From Mesorhizobium sp. Root554 (lineage in GTDB: Bacteria > Pseudomonadota > Alphaproteobacteria > Rhizobiales > Rhizobiaceae), in assembly GCF_001427025.1 (NCBI RefSeq), contig NZ_LMGA01000001.1:2617445-2681444 (forward strand): a DNA stretch of 64,000 nucleotides, read 5' to 3'. Positions 17,265 to 26,834 of the stretch are shown piece by piece; within the stretch, counting starts at the first letter, position 1, and every line of letters starts with the position of its first letter. The notes below the pieces were generated by a model that worked only from the letters and a program-made list of their open reading frames with translations, had not been told where the DNA came from and ran no database searches. The position numbers and the translations under genes are program-made.

Positions 17265-18104
17265 ATGCGGTTCGAAGGTACGTCGGCCTATATCGCCGAC
17301 AAGGATCTGATGGTGGCGGTGAATGCGTCGATCGCGCTGGAGCGCCCGCTGCTGGTCAAGGGCGAGCCGGGTACGGGCAAGACCGAACTGGCCAGACAAG
17401 TGGCGGCGGCGCTCGGTCTCGACCTGATCGAATGGCACGTCAAATCAACCACGCGCGCCCAGCAGGGCCTCTATGAATACGACGCCGTCTCCCGCCTGCG
17501 CGACAGCCAGCTGGGCGACGAACGCTTCAACGACATCGCCAACTACATCAAGCGCGGCAAGCTGTGGGAGGCTTTCGCCGCCGGCCGCAAGGTCGTGCTT
17601 CTGATCGACGAGATCGACAAGGCCGACATCGAGTTTCCCAACGACCTCCTGCAGGAACTCGATAGGATGGAGTTCTTCGTCTACGAGACGGGAGAGACGA
17701 TCCGGGCGGATGTCCGCCCCATCGTCATCATCACCTCCAACAATGAGAAGGAACTGCCGGATGCCTTCCTGCGCCGCTGCTTCTTCCACTACATCCGCTT
17801 CCCTGACGCCGACACGCTGTCGCGCATCGTCGAGGTCCACTATCCGGGCATCAAGCAGGATCTGGTGCGTGCCGCGCTGACCCAGTTCTACGAGATCCGC
17901 GACGTCGCCGGCCTGAAGAAGAAACCGTCGACCTCCGAGGCGCTCGACTGGATACGCCTGCTCGTCGCCGACGACATCGACCCCGCCGACCTGCGCGCCG
18001 ACCCCAAGAATGCCTTGCCGAAGCTGCATGGCGCGCTGCTCAAGAACGAGCAGGACGTGCATCTATTTGAGCGCCTCGCGTTCCTGGCGAAACGGCAGGC
18101 ATAG
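17265..18104 (+). CDS. MoxR-family AAA+ ATPase
   Basis: A 279-residue MoxR-type ATPase with Walker A GEPGTGKTE (~residues 32-40), Walker B VVLLIDEIDKAD and the sensor segment IITSNNEKELPDAFLRRC. MoxR proteins work as chaperone-like remodellers with VWA-domain partners; the CoxE-like VWA protein at 20073-21263 is the obvious partner. The start at 17265 has AAGGGAG before it; upstream in-frame sequence overlaps the 6S RNA gene and is not coding. Confidence 0.93.
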   Translation: MRFEGTSAYIADKDLMVAVNASIALERPLLVKGEPGTGKTELARQVAAALGLDLIEWHVKSTTRAQQGLYEYDAVSRLRDSQLGDERFNDIANYIKRGKLWEAFAAGRKVVLLIDEIDKADIEFPNDLLQELDRMEFFVYETGETIRADVRPIVIITSNNEKELPDAFLRRCFFHYIRFPDADTLSRIVEVHYPGIKQDLVRAALTQFYEIRDVAGLKKKPSTSEALDWIRLLVADDIDPADLRADPKNALPKLHGALLKNEQDVHLFERLAFLAKRQA

Positions 18105-18116
18105 TCGGATACAGCC

Positions 18117-18662
18117 ATGGAAGTCTTTGTGCCGACGGTGCCCGTAGGCTGCGAGTGGGTAACAGTCGATGACCACCGGCAGCTCGAAAAAATGCTCGCC
18201 GCCGGATCGAGACGCATCCCATGGTGGAACTGGCCGATCCGTGCCATCCATATAGCGCAGGACGATGACGGCCCTCGCGACGCCGTCGATGCGCCCTGGA
18301 TGGGCAGCCACGGCTTTGTGATAAAGGCTCCGGCCCGCGCGCGGCTGCGACCGGTTTTTGGTCGTGCGGCACAGTACGTGCCTGTCGCCTGCACGCCCTA
18401 TCCGCGCCTGTCCTATGTCCACGTCCACAACCTTGCCGATGTTCTCGACGAAAACCGGTCCGAGATCGTTCGCTTTTCACCCGGACCAGACATACTGGAC
18501 ATAGTGCGCCACGAATTTCTGCCGTCGGTGGCGCAGGCGGGACCCGTTTTCAAATTGAAGCAAATGCCCAGAGGCGGTGTCTATCTGACCGGCGAGGCCG
18601 TGAGCGCCATCACCAAATCCGGTCTGACCGGATTTACCTTCGAGAAAGTCTGGGAAGGCTGA
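18117..18662 (+). CDS. Hypothetical protein with Imm11/DUF1629-like C-terminus
   Basis: A soluble 181-residue protein, rich in aromatic residues (IPWWNWPIRAIHIAQ). Its C-terminal pattern, a variable segment followed by GVYLTGEAVSAITKSGLTGFTFEKVWEG-like spacing, resembles the Imm11 (DUF1629) group, in which the end reads as a sink for 'gltGv.F..v'. That assignment is weak. It starts 12 bp after moxR and is probably co-transcribed. There is no toxin-like gene nearby. Confidence 0.6.
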   Translation: MEVFVPTVPVGCEWVTVDDHRQLEKMLAAGSRRIPWWNWPIRAIHIAQDDDGPRDAVDAPWMGSHGFVIKAPARARLRPVFGRAAQYVPVACTPYPRLSYVHVHNLADVLDENRSEIVRFSPGPDILDIVRHEFLPSVAQAGPVFKLKQMPRGGVYLTGEAVSAITKSGLTGFTFEKVWEG

Positions 18663-18740
18663 AGAGCCGAGCCGAAGCCCTGTCTTGCCTTGCGCGGTCA
18701 GGGCAGCGACAGTGTCGAAAATATTCATCGGGATTCTGTC

Positions 18741-19184
18741 ATGATCGTTGCTGTCCGTCCGTTGGTGCAAACCGACCACGCCGCGTGGCGCCGGCTATGG
18801 ACCGCTTATCTGACCTTCTATGAGGCGACCGTAACGGAAGAGGTCTACGTCTCGACCTGGCAGCGGCTGTTCACGCCGGGCGAGTTCGAGCCGAAAGGCT
18901 TCATCGCCCTGCTCGAAGGCAAACCGGTCGGCCTGACGCACTACATGTATCATCGCTCCTGCTGGTCGCTGGTCAACAATTGCTACCTGCAGGATCTGTT
19001 TGCCGACCCTGAAATCCGCGGCAGGGGCGTCGGCGCCGCGCTGATCGAGGCTGTGCGGCAGGAAGCGGCGAAGATCGGCGTCACCAATGTCTACTGGATG
19101 ACGCACGAAACCAACGCCACCGCGCGGAAATTGTACGACCGCGTGGCGCGCAGGACAGGTTTCATCGAATACGATCTGCTATGA
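18741..19184 (+). CDS. GNAT family N-acetyltransferase
   Basis: A 147-residue acetyl-CoA-dependent acetyltransferase. The acetyl-CoA loop is visible in FADPEIRGRGVGAALIEAV, and the closing motif WMTHETNATARKLYDRVA is usual for the fold; the N-terminal RPLVQTDHAAWRRLW segment begins the domain. The substrate (a small molecule or peptide N-terminus) is unknown. The start at 18741 opens the conserved domain. It lies between the Imm11-like gene and the YeeE pair. Confidence 0.88.
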   Translation: MIVAVRPLVQTDHAAWRRLWTAYLTFYEATVTEEVYVSTWQRLFTPGEFEPKGFIALLEGKPVGLTHYMYHRSCWSLVNNCYLQDLFADPEIRGRGVGAALIEAVRQEAAKIGVTNVYWMTHETNATARKLYDRVARRTGFIEYDLL

Positions 19185-19209
19185 AGCAACCTCTTGTATC
19201 GGATAACCC

Positions 19210-19638
19210 ATGACCGAGTTCACACCTTTCGCATCTCTCGCCGGCGGCGCGCTGATTGGGCTGTCTGTCGTGTTGCTGATGGCTTTCGAGGGGCGGATCG
19301 CCGGGATCAGCGGCATCGCCGCACGGTTGCTTCCGCCTTATATTGGCCGCCCTGTCCTGCCTGCCCTCGGTTTTGTCGCCGGGCTGGTCCTTGCGCCGTT
19401 CGCCGTCATGGCTGTGACAGGCGCCTCCCTCCGGCAGGATATTTCGGCCAACCTGCCGCTCATGGCGCTTGCGGGTCTGCTGGTGGGTTTCGGAGCAGGC
19501 TTGGGAGGCGGCTGCACCAGCGGTCATGGCGTCTGCGGTATCTCCCGTCTGTCCCTGCGCTCGGTCGTGGCCACGATCACATTCATGCTTGCTGGATTCG
19601 CGACTGTGTTTGTGACCAGGCACATGGTGGGGCTCTGA
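19210..19638 (+). CDS. YeeE/YedE-type membrane protein, first half
   Basis: A 142-residue polytopic protein of the YeeE/YedE (sulfur transport, thiosulfate-permease-like) family with four hydrophobic segments and the signature GFGAGLGGGCTSGHGVCGISR, whose cysteines are thought to relay sulfur species. In this two-gene form each protein carries half of the duplicated permease fold. Starts 2 bp apart from its partner indicate coupled expression. Confidence 0.9.
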   Translation: MTEFTPFASLAGGALIGLSVVLLMAFEGRIAGISGIAARLLPPYIGRPVLPALGFVAGLVLAPFAVMAVTGASLRQDISANLPLMALAGLLVGFGAGLGGGCTSGHGVCGISRLSLRSVVATITFMLAGFATVFVTRHMVGL

Positions 19639-19640
19639 CC

Positions 19641-20069
19641 ATGTCTTTTCTGGTCAACCTGTTGGTTGGATTACTGTTCGGCATCGGGCTGGTCGTTTCC
19701 GGAATGTCCAACCCTGCCAAAGTTCTCAATTTCCTCGATCCGTTCGGCCCGTGGGATCCGTCGCTGGCCTTTGTCATGGGCGGCGCGGTTGTCGTCGCCC
19801 TTGTCGGCTACCGTCTGGTACTGAAAAGAAAACGGCCGCTGATGGATTCGGTGTTCCACCTGCCGACGAGAAAAGACCTGGACCGCCGGCTATTTGCCGG
19901 TGCGGCCATCTTTGGCATCGGGTGGGGTTTGGGTGGCTTATGCCCCGGACCGGCGCTCACTGCTCTAGGCCTGACGGCCCCCGGTGTGTTGACTTTCCTG
20001 CCTGCGATGTTTGTAGGCCTCATGCTGGCTCGCTCGGCCACAGGAATCGAATCCTGGCGCGGCGGGTAG
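19641..20069 (+). CDS. YeeE/YedE-type membrane protein, second half (DUF6691-like)
   Basis: The second 142-residue half of the YeeE-type permease pair: LVNLLVGLLFGIGLVVSGMSNP at the start, LNFLDPFGPWDPSLAFVMGG in the middle and IGWGLGGLCPGPALTALG near the end, with the cysteine in the conserved CPGPA position. It is separated by only two bases from the first half, and by three from the following VWA gene. Confidence 0.9.
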   Translation: MSFLVNLLVGLLFGIGLVVSGMSNPAKVLNFLDPFGPWDPSLAFVMGGAVVVALVGYRLVLKRKRPLMDSVFHLPTRKDLDRRLFAGAAIFGIGWGLGGLCPGPALTALGLTAPGVLTFLPAMFVGLMLARSATGIESWRGG

Positions 20070-20072
20070 TTC

Positions 20073-21263
20073 ATGTTCATTCCCTTCTTCCTCGACCTGA
20101 AAGCAGCCAGAATCCCCGTTTCGCTGCGGGAATATCTGGCTCTGCTCGAAGGTCTGGAGACCGGGCTTGTCGACTATGATGTGGAGGGATTCTACTACCT
20201 CGCCCGTTCGGCCCTGGTGAAGGACGAGCGTCACATTGACCGCTTCGACCAGGTCTTCGCCCGCGCTTTCAAGGGCGTCGAGGCGTTGTCGGGGCAGGAC
20301 AGTATCGAGACTGTCGAGATTCCGGAGGAATGGCTGCGCCGGCTGGCCGAAAAGCACCTGTCGGAAGAGGAGAAAAAGCTGGTCGAGGCGCTGGGCGGCT
20401 TTGACAAGCTGATGGAGACGCTCAAGCAACGGCTGGAAGAACAGAAGGGCCGGCATCAGGGCGGCTCGAAATGGATCGGCACCGCTGGCACCTCGCCCTT
20501 CGGCGCCTATGGTTACAATCCCGAAGGCGTCCGCATCGGCCAGCACGAAAGCCGCCATCGCCGCGCCGTGAAAGTGTGGGACAAACGCGAGTTTCGAAAT
20601 TTCGACGATTCCGTCGAGCTCGGCACCCGCAACATCAAGGTCGCGCTCAAGCGCTTGCGCCGCTGGGTGCGCGAGGGCGCCGAGGAGGAATTCGACCTGC
20701 CCGGCACCATCCACGCCACTGCCGAGCATGGCTATCTCGACGTGCGCACGCGGCCGGAGCGGCGCAACGCCGTGAAGCTCCTGATGTTCTTCGATGTCGG
20801 CGGATCGATGGATGACCACATCAAGGTGGTTGAGGAGCTGTTTTCAGCCGCCCGCACCGAGTTCCGGCAGCTCGAATATTTCTACTTTCACAATTGCCTT
20901 TACGAGGGCGTCTGGAAGGACAACCGCCGGCGTCATGCCGAGACGCTGTCCACCTTCGACCTGATTCATAAATACGGACCTGACTACAAGGTGATTTTCG
21001 TCGGCGACGCCGCCATGAGCCCCTATGAAATCGCCTATGCGGGCGGATCGGTCGAGCACTGGAACGCCGAAGCCGGCGCGGTCTGGCTCGGGCGGGTCAT
21101 GGCGCACTGGCCGAACGCCGTGTGGCTTAACCCGACCGGCGAGAAACACTGGAACTACACCCATTCCATCGGCATGATCCGCGACCTGTTCGGAGGCCGC
21201 ATGTTCCCGCTCACCCTCACCGGACTTGAGGCCGCGACGAAGCAGCTATCCCGCAAGCATTGA
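20073..21263 (+). CDS. CoxE-like VWA-domain protein
   Basis: A 396-residue protein with an N-terminal helical domain (residues ~1-150, [25 protein letters not shown]) and a C-terminal von Willebrand A domain in which the MIDAS-like motif reads [11 protein letters not shown], with a glycine where the usual DxSxS serine stands. CoxE-like proteins act with MoxR ATPases in metallocofactor insertion or assembly of large enzymes. Its likely ATPase partner begins at 17265, separated by four unrelated genes. The end, after [16 protein letters not shown], is intact. Confidence 0.9.
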   Translation: MFIPFFLDLKAARIPVSLREYLALLEGLETGLVDYDVEGFYYLARSALVKDERHIDRFDQVFARAFKGVEALSGQDSIETVEIPEEWLRRLAEKHLSEEEKKLVEALGGFDKLMETLKQRLEEQKGRHQGGSKWIGTAGTSPFGAYGYNPEGVRIGQHESRHRRAVKVWDKREFRNFDDSVELGTRNIKVALKRLRRWVREGAEEEFDLPGTIHATAEHGYLDVRTRPERRNAVKLLMFFDVGGSMDDHIKVVEELFSAARTEFRQLEYFYFHNCLYEGVWKDNRRRHAETLSTFDLIHKYGPDYKVIFVGDAAMSPYEIAYAGGSVEHWNAEAGAVWLGRVMAHWPNAVWLNPTGEKHWNYTHSIGMIRDLFGGRMFPLTLTGLEAATKQLSRKH

Positions 21264-21289
21264 ACAAACCAGATACCCCGAGGTCCTCC

Positions 21290-21814
21290 ATGGCAGCCGA
21301 CAAGAAAAAGAAGTTCGATCCCGAGGGCGTTCCTTACCGGCGCTGCGTCGGCATGCTGATCCTGAACGACAAGGGGTACGCCTGGGCGGGGCACCGCATT
21401 GCCGAGCCGGATAGCGAGTTCACCGGCATCGACCTTTTGTGGCAGTTGCCGCAAGGCGGCATCGACAAGGGCGAGGAGCCGATCGAGGCCGCATGGCGGG
21501 AAATCCTCGAGGAAACCGGCATGGAAAGCCTCAAGCTGCTCGGCGAGATTCCACACTGGATCAACTACGATCTGCCGCCGGATCTGATGGGTGTCGCTTT
21601 CAAAGGCAAATATCGCGGCCAGACACAGAAGTGGTTCGCCTTCCGCTTCCACGGCGACGAAAGCGAAATCCGCATCGCGCCACCGCCGGGCGGCCACAAA
21701 GCCGAATTCGACGAATGGGCCTGGCACCCGCTGGACGACCTGCCCGGCCTGATCGTGCCCTTCAAGCGCAAGGTTTATGAAGAGGTTATCGAGGCATTTC
21801 GCCACCTCGCCTGA
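21290..21814 (+). CDS. rppH: RNA pyrophosphohydrolase (Nudix)
   Basis: RppH removes pyrophosphate from the 5' end of mRNAs and starts their decay. The 174-residue protein has a complete Nudix box ([22 protein letters not shown] pattern, starting at residue ~64) and family segments [14 protein letters not shown] and QKWFAFRF. I chose the ATG at 21290, where GAGG lies about ten bases upstream; the in-frame codon at 21260 adds a proline-rich tail without family support. Confidence 0.95.
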   Translation: MAADKKKKFDPEGVPYRRCVGMLILNDKGYAWAGHRIAEPDSEFTGIDLLWQLPQGGIDKGEEPIEAAWREILEETGMESLKLLGEIPHWINYDLPPDLMGVAFKGKYRGQTQKWFAFRFHGDESEIRIAPPPGGHKAEFDEWAWHPLDDLPGLIVPFKRKVYEEVIEAFRHLA

Positions 21815-21963
21815 CGAGATGGCGATATCGTGCAGGAAGCTCTGTTTTCCGTCCGGAAATTCGCACGATACGCGATATTCGACAGCCAATGGCAGAGGAT
21901 CGTGCGCCATATCCATGCTAGAAGCACGGTTGTGTCGAGGCGGGAAATGCACGAGGTTGGCGG

Positions 21964-23106
21964 GTGAACGGGAGTTTCGCGAGATCGGTTGACGACCGGA
22001 CGCCGAGCCTTGCCGCCGCCGGCGCAATCCTGACCATCGATCTCGGCGCGCTGCGCGAGAATTATCGCCGGCTGAAGGCAAGGCTCGGCGGCATGCGCTG
22101 CGCCGCGGTCGTCAAGGCGGACGGCTATGGCCTGGGTGCGATCCCAGTGGCGAAGGCCTTGATGGCGGAAGGCTGCGACAGCTTCTTCGTCGCCCATGTC
22201 AGCGAGGGGGCCGCCCTGCGTGAAGCGCTTGGCTATGGTCCCGTAATCCATGTGCTGAATGGCATTCCGCCCGACGCAGACACGGAAATCCTTGCAGCCG
22301 GACTGATCCCCGTCCTGAACAGCGGCCTCGAGTTGCAGGCATGGCGCGGCGCTGCCGCCAGAGCTGGACGCACTCTACCCGCCGCTCTGCAGGTAGACAG
22401 CGGCATGTCGCGCCTCGGCATGACCCCGCAGGAGGTCGAAGCGGTTGCGGCAGATTCCAAAGCCTTCGAGGGCATCGACATCGTTCTGGTGATGAGCCAT
22501 CTCGCCTGCGCCGATGAGCCTTCGCATCCGGCGAACCGGGCTCAGCTTCTGGAATTCGAGCGCCTGCGCCGGCTGCTGCCCGAGGCTCCGGCTTCGCTTG
22601 CGAATTCTTCCGGCGCGTTCCTCGAACCGCCCTGGCGTATGGACCTCGCCCGGCTGGGCGTCGCGCTTTACGGCGTCAATCCGACCCCAGTATTAGAAAA
22701 TCCCATGCTGCCGGTTGTGCGCCTGGACGCGAAGGTGATCCAGACCCGCAACCTGCCGGCCGGAACCGGCGTCGGTTATGGACATGCCTTCACCGCGCCC
22801 GGCCCGATGCGGCTTGCCACGCTTTCCATCGGCTATGCCGACGGCTGGCAGCGTCGCGTTTCGGCGGCGGCTTTTATCGACGGCGTGCGCCTGCCCTTTG
22901 TTGGCCGCGTCTCCATGGACATGATCGTCATCGACATTTCGGCGCTGCCGCCGGACCGGTTGCAGCGGGGCGATCTCGTCGAACTGATCGGGCCGTCGCA
23001 AAGCGTTGATGACATCGCTGCCATCGCCGGCACGATCGGCTACGAAATCCTTACCGGTCTCGGCCACCGCTTCCACCGGCGGTATCTGGGAGGAGAGACG
23101 TCATGA
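21964..23106 (+). CDS. alr: Alanine racemase
   Basis: A PLP enzyme that interconverts L- and D-alanine. The 380-residue protein shows the PLP-lysine motif [23 protein letters not shown], the catalytic tyrosine in SIGYADGW, and [12 protein letters not shown]. The start is GTG at 21964 in the frame that overlaps dadA by four bases at its end. The pairing with dadA suggests a catabolic role (alanine racemisation for oxidation, DadX-like) rather than, or in addition to, cell-wall supply; a separate Alr elsewhere cannot be excluded. Confidence 0.93.
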   Translation: MNGSFARSVDDRTPSLAAAGAILTIDLGALRENYRRLKARLGGMRCAAVVKADGYGLGAIPVAKALMAEGCDSFFVAHVSEGAALREALGYGPVIHVLNGIPPDADTEILAAGLIPVLNSGLELQAWRGAAARAGRTLPAALQVDSGMSRLGMTPQEVEAVAADSKAFEGIDIVLVMSHLACADEPSHPANRAQLLEFERLRRLLPEAPASLANSSGAFLEPPWRMDLARLGVALYGVNPTPVLENPMLPVVRLDAKVIQTRNLPAGTGVGYGHAFTAPGPMRLATLSIGYADGWQRRVSAAAFIDGVRLPFVGRVSMDMIVIDISALPPDRLQRGDLVELIGPSQSVDDIAAIAGTIGYEILTGLGHRFHRRYLGGETS

Positions 23107-24359
23107 AGGTCCTGATCCTCGGCAGCGGCGTCATCGGCGTCACATCTGCCTATTACCTGGCCGAAGCCGGCCATGAGGTCACGGTCATCGACCGTCAGCC
23201 TGGACCGGCGCTGGAGACCAGCTTCGCCAATGCCGGCGAGGTTTCGCCCGGCTACTCCTCGCCTTGGGCCGGCCCCGGCGTGCCGCTCAAGGCGGTCAAA
23301 TGGCTTTTGATGAAGCATGGCCCGCTGGTCGTGCGTCCAGCCTTCGATCCGCATATGTGGAACTGGCTGGTCCGCATGCTGGCCAACTGCACCTCGGCCC
23401 GCTACGCGGTGAACAAAGCCCGGATGGTGCCGCTGGCCGAATACAGCCGCGACACGCTGAAGGCGCTGCGCGCCGCAACCGGCATCCGCTATGACGAGCG
23501 CGCGCAAGGCACGCTGCAACTTTTCCGCACGCAAAAACAACTCGACAGCGTCGGCGGCGATGTCGAGGTGCTGAAGCACTACGGCGTGCCCTACGAAGTG
23601 CTGGAACCCGCCGGCTGTATCGGCGCCGAGCCGGGTCTGGCCGCGGTGCGGGACAAATTCGTCGGCGGCCTGCGGCTGCCCGGCGACGAGACAGGCGACT
23701 GCAAGCTGTTCACCGACAGGCTGGCGGCCATGGCCACCGACCGAGGCGTCAAATTCGAATATGGCGTCACCCTCAACACAATAGGCACTGAGCAGGGCCG
23801 CATCAGCGGCTGCGACACCAGCGCCGGGACCCGCACCGCGGACGCCTACATCATGGCCATGGGCAGCTATTCGCCGATCTGGATGCGCCGCATCGGCCAG
23901 CCGATCCCGCTTTATCCGGTCAAGGGCTATTCGATCACGGTGCCGATCACTGATGCGGCCAAGGCGCCTGTCTCGACCGTCATGGACGAAAGCTACAAGG
24001 TGGCGATCACCCGGCTGGGCAACCGCATCCGCGTCGGCGGCACCGCCGAGATCTCCGGCTATGACATGCGGCTGCACGACGCGCGGCGCAAAACGCTCGA
24101 ACATTCAGTAGGCGATCTTTTCCCCGGCGCCGGGGACCTTGCAGCCGCGTCCTTCTGGTGCGGCTTGCGGCCGATGACGCCGGACGGACCGCCGATCATC
24201 GGCGCTTCAAAATTTCCGAACCTTTATCTGAACACCGGCCACGGCACGCTGGGCTGGACCATGGCTTGCGGCTCGGCCCGCGTCCTGAGCGACATCGTCT
24301 CTGGCCGCGCACCGGATATCGACGCGGATGCGCTCAGCCTTGCGCGTTACGCAAGCTGA
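23103..24359 (+). CDS. dadA: D-amino acid dehydrogenase, small subunit type
   Basis: A 418-residue FAD enzyme oxidising D-alanine and other D-amino acids to 2-oxo acids and passing electrons to the respiratory chain. The dinucleotide fold is in [21 protein letters not shown]; family segments include [21 protein letters not shown] and the C-terminal [17 protein letters not shown] and [11 protein letters not shown]. It overlaps the end of alr (ATGA), so the two form a D-alanine catabolic pair. Confidence 0.96.
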   Translation: MKVLILGSGVIGVTSAYYLAEAGHEVTVIDRQPGPALETSFANAGEVSPGYSSPWAGPGVPLKAVKWLLMKHGPLVVRPAFDPHMWNWLVRMLANCTSARYAVNKARMVPLAEYSRDTLKALRAATGIRYDERAQGTLQLFRTQKQLDSVGGDVEVLKHYGVPYEVLEPAGCIGAEPGLAAVRDKFVGGLRLPGDETGDCKLFTDRLAAMATDRGVKFEYGVTLNTIGTEQGRISGCDTSAGTRTADAYIMAMGSYSPIWMRRIGQPIPLYPVKGYSITVPITDAAKAPVSTVMDESYKVAITRLGNRIRVGGTAEISGYDMRLHDARRKTLEHSVGDLFPGAGDLAAASFWCGLRPMTPDGPPIIGASKFPNLYLNTGHGTLGWTMACGSARVLSDIVSGRAPDIDADALSLARYAS

Positions 24360-24403
24360 GCGGACCGGAAAACCTGATAACTCGATAGACTGGCGCGACG
24401 GGC

Positions 24404-24700
24404 TTACTGCGCCAGCACGTCCTGCCAGTCCTTGTGACGGCGGAACTCGGCAGCCACATAGCCGCAGACAGGCGTGATCGACGTACCGCTTTCGCGCGCA
24501 TCCTGAACGGCACGCAGCACCAGCATGGCGGCGACGCCACGGCCCCGCGCCGACGGCGGCACGAAGCTGTAGTCGATGGCGATGTGGTCCGGGCTGCTGC
24601 GCACATAGGTGAGATAGGCGTCCTGCCCATCTGCGGTGGCAAGGATGTAACGGCCCTTCCCGTCTGCCTCTTCCCGGCGAATCTCTGCCTGCATGTCCAT
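24404..24700 (-). CDS. Mini GNAT-type N-acetyltransferase (copy 1)
   Basis: A 98-residue protein of the short COG2388/YjdJ-type acetyltransferase group: central IDYSFVPPSARGRGVAAMLVLRAVQDARESG with the acetyl-CoA loop (RGRGVAA), then the family's C-terminal CGYVAAEFRRHKDWQDVLAQ. It is about half the size of ordinary GNAT domains. It is the downstream copy of a tandem pair with 24754-25053, sharing the residues around the loop and the C-terminus. Confidence 0.85.
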   Translation of the reverse strand: MDMQAEIRREEADGKGRYILATADGQDAYLTYVRSSPDHIAIDYSFVPPSARGRGVAAMLVLRAVQDARESGTSITPVCGYVAAEFRRHKDWQDVLAQ

Positions 24701-24753
24701 GGCTTACTTCCGTGTTTCTTTCCGTCCAATGCGCTGCCGGCCAGCCGGTTCCG

Positions 24754-25053
24754 CTATCGCTTCAGCACGTCCGCCCATTCCTCATGGCGGCGGAACTGCG
24801 CAGCCGCGAAAGGACAAAGCGGGATGATCGTCTTGCCGGCGGCGCGCGCATCCTCGACCGCGCGGGTCACCAGACGCAAGCCTGCCCCCTGTCCGCGGAA
24901 CGCATCCGGCACGCCCGTATGGTCGATGATGATCTGGCGCTCGCCGACCTTGGTGAAGGTCATCTCCGCCTCGGCGCCATCGGGGCCGCGCAGGACATAG
25001 CGGCCCTTGCTGCCATTGTCCTCCAGGGTGATTTCCGGCAATTGCTCGTTCAT
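24754..25053 (-). CDS. Mini GNAT-type N-acetyltransferase (copy 2)
   Basis: A 99-residue short-form acetyltransferase (MNEQLPEITLEDNGSKGRY), with loop PDAFRGQGAGLRLVTRAVEDARA and C-terminus CPFAAAQFRRHEEWADVLKR. The shared architecture with its neighbour (EFRRHKDWQDVL versus QFRRHEEWADVL) shows a tandem duplication followed by divergence. It starts two bases from the end of the hydrolase gene and so belongs to the leftward cluster beginning with the dioxygenase. Confidence 0.86.
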   Translation of the reverse strand: MNEQLPEITLEDNGSKGRYVLRGPDGAEAEMTFTKVGERQIIIDHTGVPDAFRGQGAGLRLVTRAVEDARAAGKTIIPLCPFAAAQFRRHEEWADVLKR

Positions 25054-25055
25054 CG

Positions 25056-25697
25056 TCAGGCTCCTTGTACCGGTTGGGCAGCCAGGAACCGCCGCGCCGC
25101 CTCGATTTCGTTGGCGCGGATTTCGTGCCCGCCCTCATGCCATTCCACTGTGACATCCGCGGCGGCCGACTGCAAATTGGCTTCCAGCCGCGCGGTCAGG
25201 TTGGGCGGACAGATCGGGTCGTGCCGGCCGGCCGTGATCAGGATGCGTTTGCCCGCGAGGCTGCCCTTGATCTCCGGCTGGAACGGAATGAGCGGATGCA
25301 TCAGCACGACCGCGTCGAACAGGTCCGGTTCGGCGAAAGTCAGCGAGGCCAGTATGTTGGCGCCGTTCGAATAGCCGAGACCGAGAACCGCCGAAAACTT
25401 TCCGTCAGTCGTGTCCGCCACCGGTCGCGCATGCGCCTTGACGAAGCTGCCCATCTTCGCCGTGGCGCGCGCCAGATCGCCCATGTCGTAGACGCCCTCG
25501 CCGGTACGGCGGAAGAAGCGCGCCGCGCCATATTCGGAAACGTCGCCGCGTGGCGACACGATGGCGGCCGCCGGCACGAGATCGCGGCCGAGCGGAACAA
25601 GCTGGGTCTCGTCCGCGCCGGTGCCGTGGAAGACGAAAAGGATGGGGCCGCCCGGCGAACCGGGCAGCACCTTGTGGATGTAGGCGTCCTCGCTCAT
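25056..25697 (-). CDS. Alpha/beta hydrolase, MhqD-like carboxylesterase
   Basis: A 213-residue serine hydrolase of the phospholipase/carboxylesterase type: oxyanion-side segment FHGTGADE, nucleophile GLGYSNGANIL, acid in TAGRHDPICPP and histidine in WHEGGHEI. Its start overlaps the end of the dioxygenase gene (ATGA). In Bacillus the same two families (MhqD and MhqE/MhqO) are induced together by quinones; the analogy supports, but does not prove, a quinone or ring-cleavage product detoxification role. Confidence 0.88.
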   Translation of the reverse strand: MSEDAYIHKVLPGSPGGPILFVFHGTGADETQLVPLGRDLVPAAAIVSPRGDVSEYGAARFFRRTGEGVYDMGDLARATAKMGSFVKAHARPVADTTDGKFSAVLGLGYSNGANILASLTFAEPDLFDAVVLMHPLIPFQPEIKGSLAGKRILITAGRHDPICPPNLTARLEANLQSAAADVTVEWHEGGHEIRANEIEAARRFLAAQPVQGA

Positions 25698-26635
25698 GAC
25701 CGGCCCCCGTCCAGCGGCTGGAGGTGCTGCTCCAGATAGGGCCGCAAATGGGCATGTTGCGCCGGCAGCTTGAGCGCCTCGCCGAGATGCGCGGTGTCCT
25801 CATCCCGGTCGAAGCCGGGTTCGTTGGTCGCCACCTCGAACAACACGCCGCCCGGCGTGCGGAAATAGATCGCCCAGAAATAGTCGCGGTCGATCACCGG
25901 CGTGACCTGATGGCCGGTATCCATCAGCGCCTTGCGCACTTCGAGCTGCTTGGCCCGGTTTTCCACCGCGAAGGCGATGTGATGCACCGACCCCGCGCCG
26001 AGCCCCGCGAAAGGCGCGCCGGGCAGCGTCTCGATGTCGATGACATCGGCGCCATTGCCGCCCTTGATGGCGAGGCGCCTGGTGTTTCCGGAGGTATCGA
26101 CTTCCTCATAGCCCATGAATTTCAGCAGTTCCTCGGTAGCGCCGGCATCCTTCAATCGCAAGGAAGCGGAGTGGAAACCACGGATCGCCTCGTCGGCCGG
26201 CACGCCGCCCTTGACCCAGGGGGCGCGGCTGTCGGACTTGTCTTCGACAAGCGCGAAGCCCTCGCCATCCGGACCGGCGAAAGCAAGCCGCTTTTCGCCG
26301 AAGGCCTCGCTGCGCGAGATGGCGGCGACGCCTTTATCGGCGAGCCGCTTTTCCCAGTAGCCGAGCGTATCTTCCGGCACCGAGAACACCGTCGTTCCGA
26401 CTTCGCCGACTCCATGCCGGCCCTTGCCGATATTGGGGAACGGGAAATAGGTCATGACCGAGCCGGGCGTGCCGAACTCATCCGCATAATAGAGGTGATA
26501 GACATCCGGCGCATCGAAATTGACGGTCTTCTTGACCCGCCGCAGCCCCAGCTTGTGCGTGAAGAAATCATTGTTGAGCGGGGCGTCGCTGGCCATTGAC
26601 GTTACGTGGTGCAGCCCCTTGATCTGGTCGAGCAT
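25694..26635 (-). CDS. Ring-cleaving dioxygenase (VOC, MhqO/PcpA-like)
   Basis: A 313-residue extradiol-type dioxygenase built of two VOC modules: KGLHHVTSMASDA at the start and GAGSVHHIAFAVEN in the second half, with the third metal ligand in GGVLFEVATNEPGF. These enzymes cleave hydroquinone-like or catechol-like rings using Fe(II) or Mn(II). The start at 26635 has GAGGAGA before it; the frame further upstream overlaps the operator-like sequence. It heads a leftward cluster: dioxygenase, hydrolase, two mini acetyltransferases. Confidence 0.9.
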   Translation of the reverse strand: MLDQIKGLHHVTSMASDAPLNNDFFTHKLGLRRVKKTVNFDAPDVYHLYYADEFGTPGSVMTYFPFPNIGKGRHGVGEVGTTVFSVPEDTLGYWEKRLADKGVAAISRSEAFGEKRLAFAGPDGEGFALVEDKSDSRAPWVKGGVPADEAIRGFHSASLRLKDAGATEELLKFMGYEEVDTSGNTRRLAIKGGNGADVIDIETLPGAPFAGLGAGSVHHIAFAVENRAKQLEVRKALMDTGHQVTPVIDRDYFWAIYFRTPGGVLFEVATNEPGFDRDEDTAHLGEALKLPAQHAHLRPYLEQHLQPLDGGRS

Positions 26636-26760
26636 GGTCTTCTCCTCTCGTGGCGCGCCCGGTGCCGCGCCGATTTGCTTGAAACGCGGCCAATGCCGCC
26701 GTTGCAACGAATATGAGAGGACCTGGGCCGGTGGGAAAGACGCCAAACGCAGGATGAACT

Positions 26761-26798
26761 GTTCTTTAAAAGTGAACAATCATGATCATTTTGTTCAC
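26761..26798 (-). promoter_or_regulatory. Operator-like inverted repeats upstream of dioxygenase
   Basis: GTGAACAA (26772-26779) and TTGTTCAC (26791-26798) are 8-bp arms separated by 11 bases. A further half-site, GTTC, stands at 26761. The spacing and AT-rich context, ~140 bp before the dioxygenase start, look like binding sites for a MarR- or LysR-type regulator. No such regulator lies next to the cluster. Confidence 0.55.
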
Positions 26799-26834
26799 AA
26801 TGATGACGCCAGGCGCGCACTGTAGGACGAAAAA

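Noticed and set aside
21815..21963. Minus-strand frame starting MDMAHDPLPLAVEY between rppH and alr
   Set aside because: The frame runs on into the antisense of rppH, has no clear ribosome site and no recognisable domain.
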